Source: Candidatus Zixiibacteriota bacterium (GTDB taxonomy: Bacteria; SM23-81). Taken from it: a stretch of DNA of 20,674 bases. This document shows, piece after piece, positions 1 through 7,504 of the stretch. Under the pieces are notes generated by a model. The model did not search any database and was not told the DNA's origin. It saw nothing but the letters and a program-made list of their open reading frames with translations. The translations under genes and the position numbers were made by a program. How positions within the stretch are numbered: the stretch's first letter is position 1; each line of letters opens with the position of its first letter. The stretch lies in contig DAOVRJ010000007.1 in the NCBI GenBank assembly GCA_030628225.1, positions 1 to 20,674 of the forward strand. The letters are read 5' to 3'.

Positions 1-323
1 ATCACCAGATACAGGAGGGTCAAGATGCTCTCCGAACCCCCGGAGTAATATAAGATACCCGTCGCCAGGATCACATCTATACTCAGCTGAATATAGATGG
101 AGATGACCGGGGCGATCTCCCACTTTACGGCCAGCCAATAGAGGGCTGAGATGAGGTAGGTGAATGCCAGCAGCCCATAGATGGGAAAAAGGGGGAAAGC
201 CGGGGACCTGCCGGCGTAAAGAACGACAACCGTTCCCAAAATCAGAGTGACCAGGACAAGCCGGAAGATCATCAATACATAAATGGATCTGACGTTGTTC
301 CCCTGTACGTTTTTGACGAACAT
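1..323 (-). CDS. pilS: PilS-like sensor histidine kinase, N-terminal membrane part (cut by window edge)
   Basis: Only the first 107 codons are visible; the rest runs off the left edge. The protein starts MFVKNVQGNNVRS and is then strongly hydrophobic, with about three membrane spans around residues 16-36, 46-64 and 72-92. It includes a YSGGSESILTLLYL segment, which resembles the membrane sensor of PilS kinases, where a Gly-Gly-x-x-S motif sits near the third span. The ATG lies 13 bases downstream of the pilC stop, with AGGA about 11 bases upstream. PilS with its partner PilR normally controls pilin transcription, and its place directly after pilB-pilT-pilC fits that role. The kinase domains (HisKA, HATPase) cannot be seen, so the name rests on the membrane region and gene order. 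Another membrane histidine kinase remains possible. Confidence 0.72.
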   Translation of the reverse strand, partial: MFVKNVQGNNVRSIYVLMIFRLVLVTLILGTVVVLYAGRSPAFPLFPIYGLLAFTYLISALYWLAVKWEIAPVISIYIQLSIDVILATGILYYSGGSESILTLLYLV

Positions 324-336
324 GATGACGAGTATC

Positions 337-1536
337 CTATTTGATGACGCTGATGAGATCGAACATGGGCAGATACATGGCGACGAGAATACCGCCGATG
401 ATGACACCCATGAAAACCACTATGATCGGCTCCAGTACAGAGGTGAGCGCCGCCACGGCAGCATCGACCTGCTCGTCGTAGAAATCGGCGATCTTGGTGA
501 GCATGCTGTCCAGTTGCCCTGTCCGCTCCCCAATGGCCACCATCTGCGTTACCATGGGCGGGAAAACTCCCGATTCCTTCAGCGGCTCTGAGATGGTCTG
601 CCCCTCGGAGATGCGCTGCCGTGACTTGTTCACCGCCTCCTGGATCACGGCATTCCCCGCCGTCTTGGCGGTGATGCTCAGGGAATCCAGAATGGCCACC
701 CCGCTGGAAAGCAGGGTGCCCAGCGTTCTGCTGAACCGAGAAATAGCGCTTTTTCTCAGCAAGTTGCCGAAAACAGGCAGTCTGAGCAGCAGCTTGTCGA
801 TCTTGAACCGACCGGCCTTGGTGCGATAGATAAAGCGCAGAGCAACGACCAGAGCGCTGACCAGTCCGATGAGTGGGAGAAAGTAGCTCTGCAGCAGGGC
901 ACTGGCAGCCAGCACAACCCGGGTGGGAAGGGGTAGGGTTCCGCCAAAATCACCGAAGAGCTTGGCAAAGGTGGGCACAATGGTAGTCAACATGAAGACG
1001 GTTCCCCCAATGGCCACCAGACTGATCAGGGCAGGATAGACCATAGCACCCCTAATTTTTCTCTTCAGAGAATCGGCCTTCTCCAGGTATCCGGCCAACC
1101 GCAGCAGTATGCCATCCAACATCCCCCCTAGCTCTCCGGCCTCAACCAGGTGGACGTAGAGGGAAGTAAACACTTTGGGGTGTTTGGCTAGAGCCTCGGC
1201 CAGGGTCTTGCCGCCCTGCACGGAATCGGCCACTTGACCGATGATCTTGCGAAAGTGCTCTTTAGTGGTCTGCTCCTGAAGAGTTTGCAAGCACTGCATG
1301 ATGGGCAGGCCAGCGTTGATCATGGTGGCAAACTGCCGGGTGAAGATGGACAGATCTCCGCCGCGCACCTTGGACAGTAAACTCAGATGGATCTGAAGCA
1401 TTTTGCGCTGAGCCGAGGTCATCAGTATTCCCTGTTTGCGGAGAATCCTGGTTAACTCCTCCCGGCTTGCCGCCACCAGTTCTCCGGAGACCTGACCATT
1501 AAGGCGACTTCTTCCTTGATAAGCATAGGTGGGCAC
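337..1536 (-). CDS. pilC: Type IV pilus inner-membrane platform protein PilC
   Basis: PilC belongs to the GspF family. It forms the inner-membrane platform on which the PilB and PilT ATPases act to add or remove pilin. The 399 residues match the usual length of about 400. The N-terminus MPTYAYQGR is typical. Two GspF domains follow, about residues 65-190 and 270-390, with conserved-type segments such as FTRQFATMINAGLPI, LVEAGELGGML and FSRTLGTLLSSGV. Hydrophobic spans lie near 165-190, 215-235 and 370-392. The start is GTG, supported by a strong GGAGGT a few bases upstream. The gene follows pilT by 52 bases and precedes pilS by 13, so co-transcription is likely. Nothing in the protein looks damaged. 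Confidence 0.95.
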   Translation of the reverse strand: MPTYAYQGRSRLNGQVSGELVAASREELTRILRKQGILMTSAQRKMLQIHLSLLSKVRGGDLSIFTRQFATMINAGLPIMQCLQTLQEQTTKEHFRKIIGQVADSVQGGKTLAEALAKHPKVFTSLYVHLVEAGELGGMLDGILLRLAGYLEKADSLKRKIRGAMVYPALISLVAIGGTVFMLTTIVPTFAKLFGDFGGTLPLPTRVVLAASALLQSYFLPLIGLVSALVVALRFIYRTKAGRFKIDKLLLRLPVFGNLLRKSAISRFSRTLGTLLSSGVAILDSLSITAKTAGNAVIQEAVNKSRQRISEGQTISEPLKESGVFPPMVTQMVAIGERTGQLDSMLTKIADFYDEQVDAAVAALTSVLEPIIVVFMGVIIGGILVAMYLPMFDLISVIK

Positions 1537-1547
1537 TTTACCTCCTC

Positions 1548-1573
1548 AAGCGGGAAAAGGCCAGCTCCCGCTT
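1548..1573 (-). promoter_or_regulatory. Hairpin in the pilT-pilC gap, directly before the pilC ribosome site
   Basis: A perfect 8-base inverted repeat (AAGCGGGA / TCCCGCTT) with a 10-base loop fills much of the short pilT-pilC gap and ends just before the pilC GGAGG. No T-run follows on the minus strand, so it is not a standard terminator. It could protect or separate the two parts of the message or tune pilC translation. The structure is seen; the role is inferred. Confidence 0.45.
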
Positions 1574-1588
1574 TCATCAAAAGGGAAA

Positions 1589-2713
1589 TCATCTCCCCCT
1601 TGCCGCTGTCCGCCAGGGCTGGATGGATTTGCCCTGGGATTCCGGTCCGCCAGCGGACAGCATTTCCTCCAGTTCATCGGGCCTGGAGCTACACTGCAGG
1701 GCGTCATTCATGGCTACCTCCCCGCTCTGACACAGCTCCATCAAAGACTGGTTCATGGTCCGCATCCCGTATTTTGTGCCGGCCTGGATCAGGCTGTATA
1801 TCTGATGGGCCTTTTGATCTCGAATCAGGGCCCTGATAGCCGGGGTGCAGATCAGAATTTCCAAGGCCATAGCGCGCCCCCCACCGATCTTAGGCAAAAG
1901 CTGCTGGGAAATGATCCCTTCCATGACAAAGGACAGCTGCGTCCTCACCTGAGATTGCTGGTGGGCGGGAAAGGAGTCCACAATTCTGGTGATGCTCTGA
2001 TCGCAGGAATTCGTGTGCAGAGTGGCCAGGGCCAGGTGTCCAGTCTCGGCGATCCTCAGGGTGGTCTCCATTGTCTCCAGATCACGCATCTCGCCGATGA
2101 GCACCACATCCGGGTCCTCACGCAGGACATATTTCAAGGCATTGCTGAAGGAATCGGTGTCCTCGTAAACCTCCCGCTGGTTGATGATGGATCGATTGTG
2201 CTGGTGCAAGAACTCAATGGGATCCTCCACGGTGACCACGTGAGCGCTTCTATGGCGATTGATCCTATCCAACATGGCCGCCTGGGTAGTGGATTTTCCA
2301 CTTCCCGTGGGACCGGTCACCAGCACCAATCCACGAGGCTTCAGGGCCAATTCAGCGATGACCTTGGGCAAACCCAGCTCCTCAAAGGAGGGGATGGCGA
2401 AAGGGATCTGCCGTATGGCCATGGCCACACATCCCCTTTGCAGGAAAACATTACCCCGAAACCTGCTTAGCTTCTCAATGCCGAAAGACAGATCGAGTTC
2501 CCGGGCCTCCTCGAATTTTTTCTTCTGATTTTCCGTGAGCACGCTGAAAGCCAGCCGCTGGGTGTCGGCCGGGCGCAGAATCTCGTGCTGGGAATGAACT
2601 AACTCGCCGTCGATGCGAAATACCGGCGGCACACCAACGGTCAGGTGAAGATCCGACGCGTTCCTCGTCACTATCTCCTCAAGCAGCTCTCGTAGGGTAA
2701 TCATCCTCATCAC
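1589..2713 (-). CDS. pilT: Twitching-motility retraction ATPase PilT
   Basis: PilT is the hexameric cytoplasmic ATPase that powers pilus retraction. The sequence shows the PilT N-terminal block (RNASDLHLTVGVPPVFRIDG, residues 17-36), Walker A GPTGSGKS (134-141), the Asp-box TVEDPIEF (161-168), Walker B VVLIGEMRD (203-211), the His-box TGHLALATLHT (224-234), and the PilT-type AIRALIRDQKAHQI. These separate it from the extension ATPase PilB. At 374 residues it is slightly long because of a Ser/Gly/Arg-rich C-terminal tail. The start is uncertain: GTG 2713, ATG 2710 and ATG 2704 are in frame. GAGGTG lies six bases before ATG 2704, which favours MITLREL as the true start. It follows pilB by 27 bases. 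Confidence 0.96.
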   Translation of the reverse strand: MMRMITLRELLEEIVTRNASDLHLTVGVPPVFRIDGELVHSQHEILRPADTQRLAFSVLTENQKKKFEEARELDLSFGIEKLSRFRGNVFLQRGCVAMAIRQIPFAIPSFEELGLPKVIAELALKPRGLVLVTGPTGSGKSTTQAAMLDRINRHRSAHVVTVEDPIEFLHQHNRSIINQREVYEDTDSFSNALKYVLREDPDVVLIGEMRDLETMETTLRIAETGHLALATLHTNSCDQSITRIVDSFPAHQQSQVRTQLSFVMEGIISQQLLPKIGGGRAMALEILICTPAIRALIRDQKAHQIYSLIQAGTKYGMRTMNQSLMELCQSGEVAMNDALQCSSRPDELEEMLSAGGPESQGKSIQPWRTAARGR

Positions 2714-2740
2714 CTCATTGCCAGGTTGTCGAAAGAAAGA

Positions 2741-4453
2741 TCATTCGCCCACTGTCTCCCGTATCACCTCTTCCACGGTGGTAATACCCTGCCTTAATTT
2801 CTCCATAGCGGCGTCCCTCAGGGTGAGCACATGTTCCTGGACCATCTGCTTGCGCAGCTCCCGTATGGAGGCCTCTTTCACAATCAGCTCCTTCATCTTG
2901 GCAGACATGGGCAGGACCTCGTAAATTCCTAATCGTCCCGAAAATCCCGTGTTATGGCACTCTTCACAGCCGGAGCCATGAAAGGTATCCATGTTTTTGA
3001 CCTCCTGGGGAGAGAAACCCAGTTGTTCTAAAAACTCGCCGAGCTCTGCGGTTGGCTCATCTTTCTGCTTGCAGCGCGGGCAGATTTTGCGCACCAGGCG
3101 CTGGGCGACGATGAGATTCAGGGAAGAAGAAACCAGAAAGGGCTGTATCCCCATATCTACCAACCTGTTAATTGTGCTGGGAGCATCGTTGGTATGCACG
3201 GTGCTCAGCACCAGATGCCCGGTCAGGGCCGCTCTGATAGCAATCTCGGCCGTCTCCAGATCTCGGATCTCCCCCACCATGATGATGTTCGGGTCCTGGC
3301 GCAGAAAAGCTCGCAGCGCCGAGGCGAAAGTCAGGCCGATCTCGGGGTGCACATGAACCTGATTGATGCCCTCCAGGTGATACTCGACCGGATCTTCGGC
3401 GGTCATGATATTCACATCCGGCTTGTTGATCAAGGTCATGGCCGAGTACAAGCTGGTGGTCTTTCCGCTACCCGTGGGCCCTGTGACCAGAACGATGCCA
3501 TACGGTTTCTGGATGGCCGTCTGAAAATCAGCAAGGGCCCTTTTCTCGAATCCCAGGTCGGTCAGGTCCAGCATCAGATTGGTGGGATCCAGAATTCTCA
3601 TCACCACTTTCTCGCCGAAAATGGTGGGCAGCGTTGACACGCGTATGTCCACGTTCTTGTTGCCCATCTTCACCTTGATCCGACCGTCCTGAGGAATACG
3701 TCTTTCGGCAATATCCAGCTCTGACATGATCTTGACTCGCGAGACGATGGCTGCTTTCAGCCGATAGGGCAATGGAGACATATCCATCAGAGTGCCATCG
3801 ATGCGGTATCGAACACGGAGGACCTGCTCATGGGTCTCGATATGAATGTCGCTGGCGCCCTTGCGGATGGCGTCGGAGATGATCCCATTGACTAGCTTTA
3901 CCAGAGGAGCTTCCTGAACGGCGCTTTTCAGCACCTGAAGATCGGGTATCTCCTCCCCCTCCCTCTCCTGCACGAGCTCCAGTTCTTCATCAACGATGTC
4001 TTTAACGATCTCGGCTAGCTCGTCTCCCAACTGGTAGTATTTCTCTATGGCCTTCTGGATGGAGCTCTCGGCGGCGATTACCGGAACAATCTCACATCCG
4101 GTGACGAACTTGAGGGCATCCAGAACGAAAATATTTCCGGGATCCGAGACGGCCACGGTGAGGGAGTTCCCATCAAGATCCACGGGGATGGCGTTGAACT
4201 TCTGGGCCATCTCCACGGGCACCATACCCACCACCTCGGGGTCCAGCTCCATCTGTGAAAGCTTCATGGCCCCCACGTTGAGCTGCCGGCCCAGAACCTC
4301 GATGATCTCCTCTTCGCTCTCGATGAAACCCAATTCCGCCAGATTCTCGCCGAGCTTCCCTCCCAACTCCACCTGACGCTCCAGGGCCTGATCCAGCTGC
4401 TGCCGGTTGACGACCCCCTCGGAAACAAGCATTTCTCCCAATTTCTTGCCCAA
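2741..4453 (-). CDS. pilB: Type IV pilus extension ATPase PilB
   Basis: PilB is the ATPase that drives pilin polymerisation through PilC. The 570 residues carry an N-terminal MshEN/T2SSE-N region (about 1-140), which in relatives can bind cyclic-di-GMP. The ATPase core has Walker A GPTGSGKT (325-332), TAEDPVEY (351-358), Walker B IIMVGEIRD (390-398) and TGHLVLSTVHTND (411-423). A four-cysteine metal site follows (C458, C461, C496, C499; CPRC and CEEC), typical of GspE/PilB. The start is TTG with GGAGGA about six bases upstream; no ATG gives a better N-terminus than MGKKLGEMLVSEG. The possible cyclic-di-GMP link is notable because an HD-GYP protein lies in the same window, but binding is not shown here. 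Confidence 0.96.
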   Translation of the reverse strand: MGKKLGEMLVSEGVVNRQQLDQALERQVELGGKLGENLAELGFIESEEEIIEVLGRQLNVGAMKLSQMELDPEVVGMVPVEMAQKFNAIPVDLDGNSLTVAVSDPGNIFVLDALKFVTGCEIVPVIAAESSIQKAIEKYYQLGDELAEIVKDIVDEELELVQEREGEEIPDLQVLKSAVQEAPLVKLVNGIISDAIRKGASDIHIETHEQVLRVRYRIDGTLMDMSPLPYRLKAAIVSRVKIMSELDIAERRIPQDGRIKVKMGNKNVDIRVSTLPTIFGEKVVMRILDPTNLMLDLTDLGFEKRALADFQTAIQKPYGIVLVTGPTGSGKTTSLYSAMTLINKPDVNIMTAEDPVEYHLEGINQVHVHPEIGLTFASALRAFLRQDPNIIMVGEIRDLETAEIAIRAALTGHLVLSTVHTNDAPSTINRLVDMGIQPFLVSSSLNLIVAQRLVRKICPRCKQKDEPTAELGEFLEQLGFSPQEVKNMDTFHGSGCEECHNTGFSGRLGIYEVLPMSAKMKELIVKEASIRELRKQMVQEHVLTLRDAAMEKLRQGITTVEEVIRETVGE

Positions 4454-4487
4454 AGAAATTCCTCCCTCTTCTCTATTTCCAGGAACT

Positions 4488-4688
4488 TCACCAGTTCAGA
4501 GAACGAAAATACCGTACTAAAAAAACCACCAGTGCCAACAACACAATTAGCCACACCGTATTGGCTACACGAGAGGGGCGAATGCGCCGAGCACGGCGAA
4601 AATCAAACCGCTTTTCGCCCTCCTTTGATGCCTTCCTGCGGCTGCGCAGGGTAAATTCTCCACGTCTGGACTTGTTAAGAAATATCAT
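4488..4688 (-). CDS. Small basic single-span membrane protein of unknown function
   Basis: This 66-residue protein is not recognised. Its N-terminal 40 residues are very basic, with many Arg and Lys (SRRGEFTLRSRRKASKEGEK, then FRRARRIRPSR). One clear membrane span follows at about 42-60 (TVWLIVLLALVVFLVRYF), and the protein ends SLNW. The pattern predicts a cytoplasmic basic N-terminus anchored in the inner membrane. The ATG is 5 bases after the dacB stop and the TGA is 34 bases before the pilB start, so it fits the operon exactly. The upstream AGGGG is only two bases from the ATG, a weak ribosome site. Tight fit and non-random composition support a real gene, but homology is untested. A role with the pilus motor or cell-wall enzyme is only a positional guess. 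Confidence 0.6.
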   Translation of the reverse strand: MIFLNKSRRGEFTLRSRRKASKEGEKRFDFRRARRIRPSRVANTVWLIVLLALVVFLVRYFRSLNW

Positions 4689-4693
4689 GACCC

Positions 4694-6217
4694 CTATTTC
4701 TGGACAAATGCGCCCTGCCGCGAGAAGCTGGCTAAAAGCTGGCAGGCTCTATCCTGAACGTTTTCGGCCAGGCTTGTGGGAACAGTATAGTTGTTGACGA
4801 TCATGGAAAAAATGAACATCTCGCCATCGAGGCTGTAGGCATATCCCGAAAGGGCTCGCACCCGATCCACATAGCCGGTTTTGGCCCACACCTTTCCCTG
4901 AGCGGCGGTATTGCGCATGCGCAAACCGATGGTTCCGTCAACCCCGGCCAGGGAAAGGGAGTCCCGAAAGTGCTTAAAAAACCTGTGTCTGGCCATATGG
5001 CTCAGCAGAGTAACCACCTGCCGGGGAGTGACAAAATTGTGCCGGGACAGGCCAGAACCATCCACCATAATGAACCGGCTGGGGGAAATGCCCAGTTCCG
5101 ACAAAGTCTCTTTGACCAGCTGAACCCCGCTGGAGAAACTCCCCTGGCCCCGGAAGATCGTCCCCATGGTTTTCAACAATTGCTCGGCATAGAAGTTCTG
5201 GCTCTTCTTGTTGATCACTGCGATTATCTGCGCCAGGGGTGGAGAAGTATAGCTGACCAGCGAAGGCCAGCTCTGCTGGTAATCGGCCAAGCTCGACTTG
5301 TCCAGCTCATCGATATCCCGGGCCTGGCCAACCACACCTATGCCCCGGGAAATCAACACCTCCCTGAAGACCGTGGCGGTATACAGGGTGGGATTGTGCA
5401 CGGTGACCCAACCCTCGTACCCCTCACCCTCCAGGGCCATACACCCCGTCAGAGTCACCACATTGGTTCCCTGATGCCGGTGAATCTCCCACTTTTCCTC
5501 CCAAGAATGACGACAGGTTTTCAGATTGTTGTTAACCGTGATATAGGAGGTGACCGGATTCAGCTCCACGCCAGCCGGATCGCCCACGTGCTCTCCAGGG
5601 ATGACTTTAATGTCCACACAGTTATCGTTAAAGGACAGGCCACTTATCTGAGCTGCATACCAGTCGGTCTGATAATCCCAGGCCCAGCCTCTTCCCAGAG
5701 CTTGATCGTCGAGATAATCGTCGTCGCCGATGATATCGCCGGCGATGATCCGTACACCCCGGGAGGCCAGGCTCTCTGCCCAGGCCTGGAGAGTGGCCGT
5801 GATCTTTCCTCCGTTAAATCGTCCTGAAATTGTGGGATCACCGAAACCCATGACCAGCAGCGAGCCCTGAAGGGTCCCGGCATCATCTATCTCTCCCAGG
5901 CCATACACTTGAGTGTGGTAGCAAAATTCCGGGCCCAGTTTCAAGAGGGCCACCGCCGTGGTGAATAGCTTTATGTTAGAGGCCGGGACAAAAGACTTGT
6001 TTTGCTGATGGCTAAAAACAACCTCTCCTGTGTCCGCCGATTGAATGAGCACACCCCAAAAGGCGTTGCCGAAGGCCGGGGTGTCGAACAGCTCCTCTAA
6101 CTGCTCTCGCAGCCGGATCAGGGGATCCGCGGGCAAGCCACGGTGGACAAAAGGACGGCCACAACCGGTCACGAGTAACACGGCGGCCACGGCCACAGGG
6201 AACCATTTGCGGATCAT
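4694..6217 (-). CDS. dacB: PBP4-like D-Ala-D-Ala carboxypeptidase/endopeptidase (S13), probable lipoprotein
   Basis: S13 enzymes remove the terminal D-Ala from peptidoglycan stems and can cut cross-links in the periplasm. The 507-residue protein has the active-site SNIK (S80, K83), a DGSGLSRHN block near 386-394 holding the second catalytic serine motif, and KTG (446-448). The N-terminus MIRKWFPVAVAAVLLVTGC has a lipobox-like VTGC at residues 16-19, so it is probably lipid-anchored, whereas E. coli PBP4 is soluble. The open frame continues upstream to 6412, but ATG 6217 begins the signal peptide, overlaps the epimerase stop as ATGA and follows a GGGG-rich ribosome site, so I chose it. The neighbouring epimerase suggests a joint role in murein turnover. 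Confidence 0.93.
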   Translation of the reverse strand: MIRKWFPVAVAAVLLVTGCGRPFVHRGLPADPLIRLREQLEELFDTPAFGNAFWGVLIQSADTGEVVFSHQQNKSFVPASNIKLFTTAVALLKLGPEFCYHTQVYGLGEIDDAGTLQGSLLVMGFGDPTISGRFNGGKITATLQAWAESLASRGVRIIAGDIIGDDDYLDDQALGRGWAWDYQTDWYAAQISGLSFNDNCVDIKVIPGEHVGDPAGVELNPVTSYITVNNNLKTCRHSWEEKWEIHRHQGTNVVTLTGCMALEGEGYEGWVTVHNPTLYTATVFREVLISRGIGVVGQARDIDELDKSSLADYQQSWPSLVSYTSPPLAQIIAVINKKSQNFYAEQLLKTMGTIFRGQGSFSSGVQLVKETLSELGISPSRFIMVDGSGLSRHNFVTPRQVVTLLSHMARHRFFKHFRDSLSLAGVDGTIGLRMRNTAAQGKVWAKTGYVDRVRALSGYAYSLDGEMFIFSMIVNNYTVPTSLAENVQDRACQLLASFSRQGAFVQK

Positions 6218-7248
6218 ACCCCTGCCCCCATTCCCGAGGAAGCCACCACCCCAATCCCAGGTCTTTCCGGCAGAATCAGCCTCCCGTCCACCACACCCAC
6301 CCCCGAGTACGGATCTTTCTCGATGAGCAGATGGCCGTCCAGGTCGGTGTAATCGACCAATGGAGAAAGGTGGGCCGCCGCCGTGATGGCCAAAGAGGTC
6401 TCCACCATGCAACCCAGCATCACCGTAAAATCAAGGGCTCTGGCCACACAGATCATGCGTAGCGCCTCCCTTAACCCCCCGCACTTCATCAGCTTGATAT
6501 TGATGCCGTGGGCGCAGCCGACCAGCGAGGGAATATCCGCGGCAGTACGCACGCTCTCGTCCAAGATGATGGGCACATCCACCCTCTTTTTCAGCCAGCG
6601 CAGACCTTCCAGATCATCAGCAGCCAAAGGCTGCTCAACGAGTTCAACGTTGTATTCCCGCATGGCTGAGATCTTTTCCAAGGCCTCCTTCGCTGTCCAA
6701 GCGGCATTGGCATCAACGCGGATGCTCGCCTGGCTCACCTGGCGTATGGCCTCCACAATCTCCACATCCCGATGAGTGCCCAGCTTGATTTTGAGCATGG
6801 GGACATCGCCCAGCTCACGCGCCTTCGCCTGCATGCTCTCGATGGTGTCCAGGCCCACGGTCACCGAGGTCTGTGGAGTTTTCCCGGGATCTAAACCCAA
6901 AATACGGTAGAGGGGCAGATCAACTATCTTGCCGACGATGTCATGCATGGCCATGTCCACCGCTGCCCTGGCCGCCGCCTCCGCCGGAAAATGTCCAGCC
7001 ATCTCAGAAGAAATGGCCTCCAGGGCGAAAGGATCGCTGCCCAACTTACCGGCCATACTATCCAATACCCGGGTCACCGTCCGAGCATCCTGGCCGTAGA
7101 AAGCGGACGGGGCAGCCTCTCCCCAACCCTCTATCCCCTGGTGCTGTACTCGGCAAATCACGTTCTGCCGGGAGTCGCTGGACTCTCGGGCAGTCCGAAA
7201 AGTATGTTTCAATCTCAGGGAAATGATCTCGTAGCTCAGCTTCATCAT
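6214..7248 (-). CDS. L-Ala-D/L-Glu dipeptide epimerase (enolase superfamily)
   Basis: Enzymes of this type (E. coli YcjG) convert the murein breakdown product L-Ala-D-Glu to L-Ala-L-Glu so that it can be degraded. The 344 residues show the enolase-superfamily catalytic set: KIK (K153, K155), metal ligands in DANAAW (D179), VEQP (E205) and ILDES (D230), and a second lysine in INIKLMKCGG (K252 or K255). TSVTVGLD and the late TDLDG (301-305) are typical of the dipeptide-epimerase branch rather than muconate or o-succinylbenzoate enzymes. Two adjacent ATGs (7248, 7245) are possible starts, and neither has a strong ribosome site. The stop overlaps the dacB start as ATGA, implying translational coupling. 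Substrate range within the family cannot be fixed from sequence. Confidence 0.88.
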   Translation of the reverse strand: MMKLSYEIISLRLKHTFRTARESSDSRQNVICRVQHQGIEGWGEAAPSAFYGQDARTVTRVLDSMAGKLGSDPFALEAISSEMAGHFPAEAAARAAVDMAMHDIVGKIVDLPLYRILGLDPGKTPQTSVTVGLDTIESMQAKARELGDVPMLKIKLGTHRDVEIVEAIRQVSQASIRVDANAAWTAKEALEKISAMREYNVELVEQPLAADDLEGLRWLKKRVDVPIILDESVRTAADIPSLVGCAHGINIKLMKCGGLREALRMICVARALDFTVMLGCMVETSLAITAAAHLSPLVDYTDLDGHLLIEKDPYSGVGVVDGRLILPERPGIGVVASSGMGAGV

Positions 7249-7416
7249 GGCAATCTCACGTCAGTTGACCTCAGAAATAAAAAGAGCTGCAAAATGTGTG
7301 CCTCAATAGACCATCCGCCTGTTTTTTTGTCCCCCGCTTTCCCTCGAAGCAAAGTGAGACAACGTACTCCCCTGACCGAGAAAGCCAACTATGCCGGCCC
7401 TAGCAGCACTTTTTCA

Positions 7417-7450
7417 GCAGATTGCAAAAACCATTTGCAGATTGCAAAAA
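7417..7450. repeat. Tandem 14-base repeat, 20-base period, with an embedded palindrome
   Basis: GCAGATTGCAAAAA occurs twice, at 7417-7430 and 7437-7450, exactly 20 bases apart. The second copy sits inside a perfect inverted repeat TTTGCA-GAT-TGCAAA (7434-7448). A 20-base period puts both copies on the same face of the helix, as for a protein-binding site. It lies in the only sizeable gap in this gene series, ahead of the epimerase. No regulator is identified. Confidence 0.5.
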
Positions 7451-7478
7451 TTCCTTTTCCAGGCTGCTCAACAAGCCC

Positions 7479-7504
7479 CCTGGGGCATTCAGAATACCCC
7501 CAGG
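7479..7504 (-). promoter_or_regulatory. Stable hairpin over the M50 protease stop codon
   Basis: On the minus strand CCT-G-GGGGTATT, loop CTG, AATGCCCC-AGG forms about 11 pairs with one bulged G and one G-T pair. The M50 stop codon lies at the tip. No T-run follows, so a standard intrinsic terminator is unlikely; partial attenuation or message protection before the 240-base gap is possible. Confidence 0.35.

Noticed and set aside
6218-6412. A 65-codon upstream extension of the dacB frame
   Set aside because: It lies wholly inside the epimerase gene and lacks a signal peptide. ATG 6217 has a ribosome site, an ATGA overlap and a lipoprotein signal.
7249-7330. TTGAGG ... TTTTAT as an internal promoter for the epimerase
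   Set aside because: Each box matches only four of six consensus bases with an 18-base spacer. Not better than chance in this gap.
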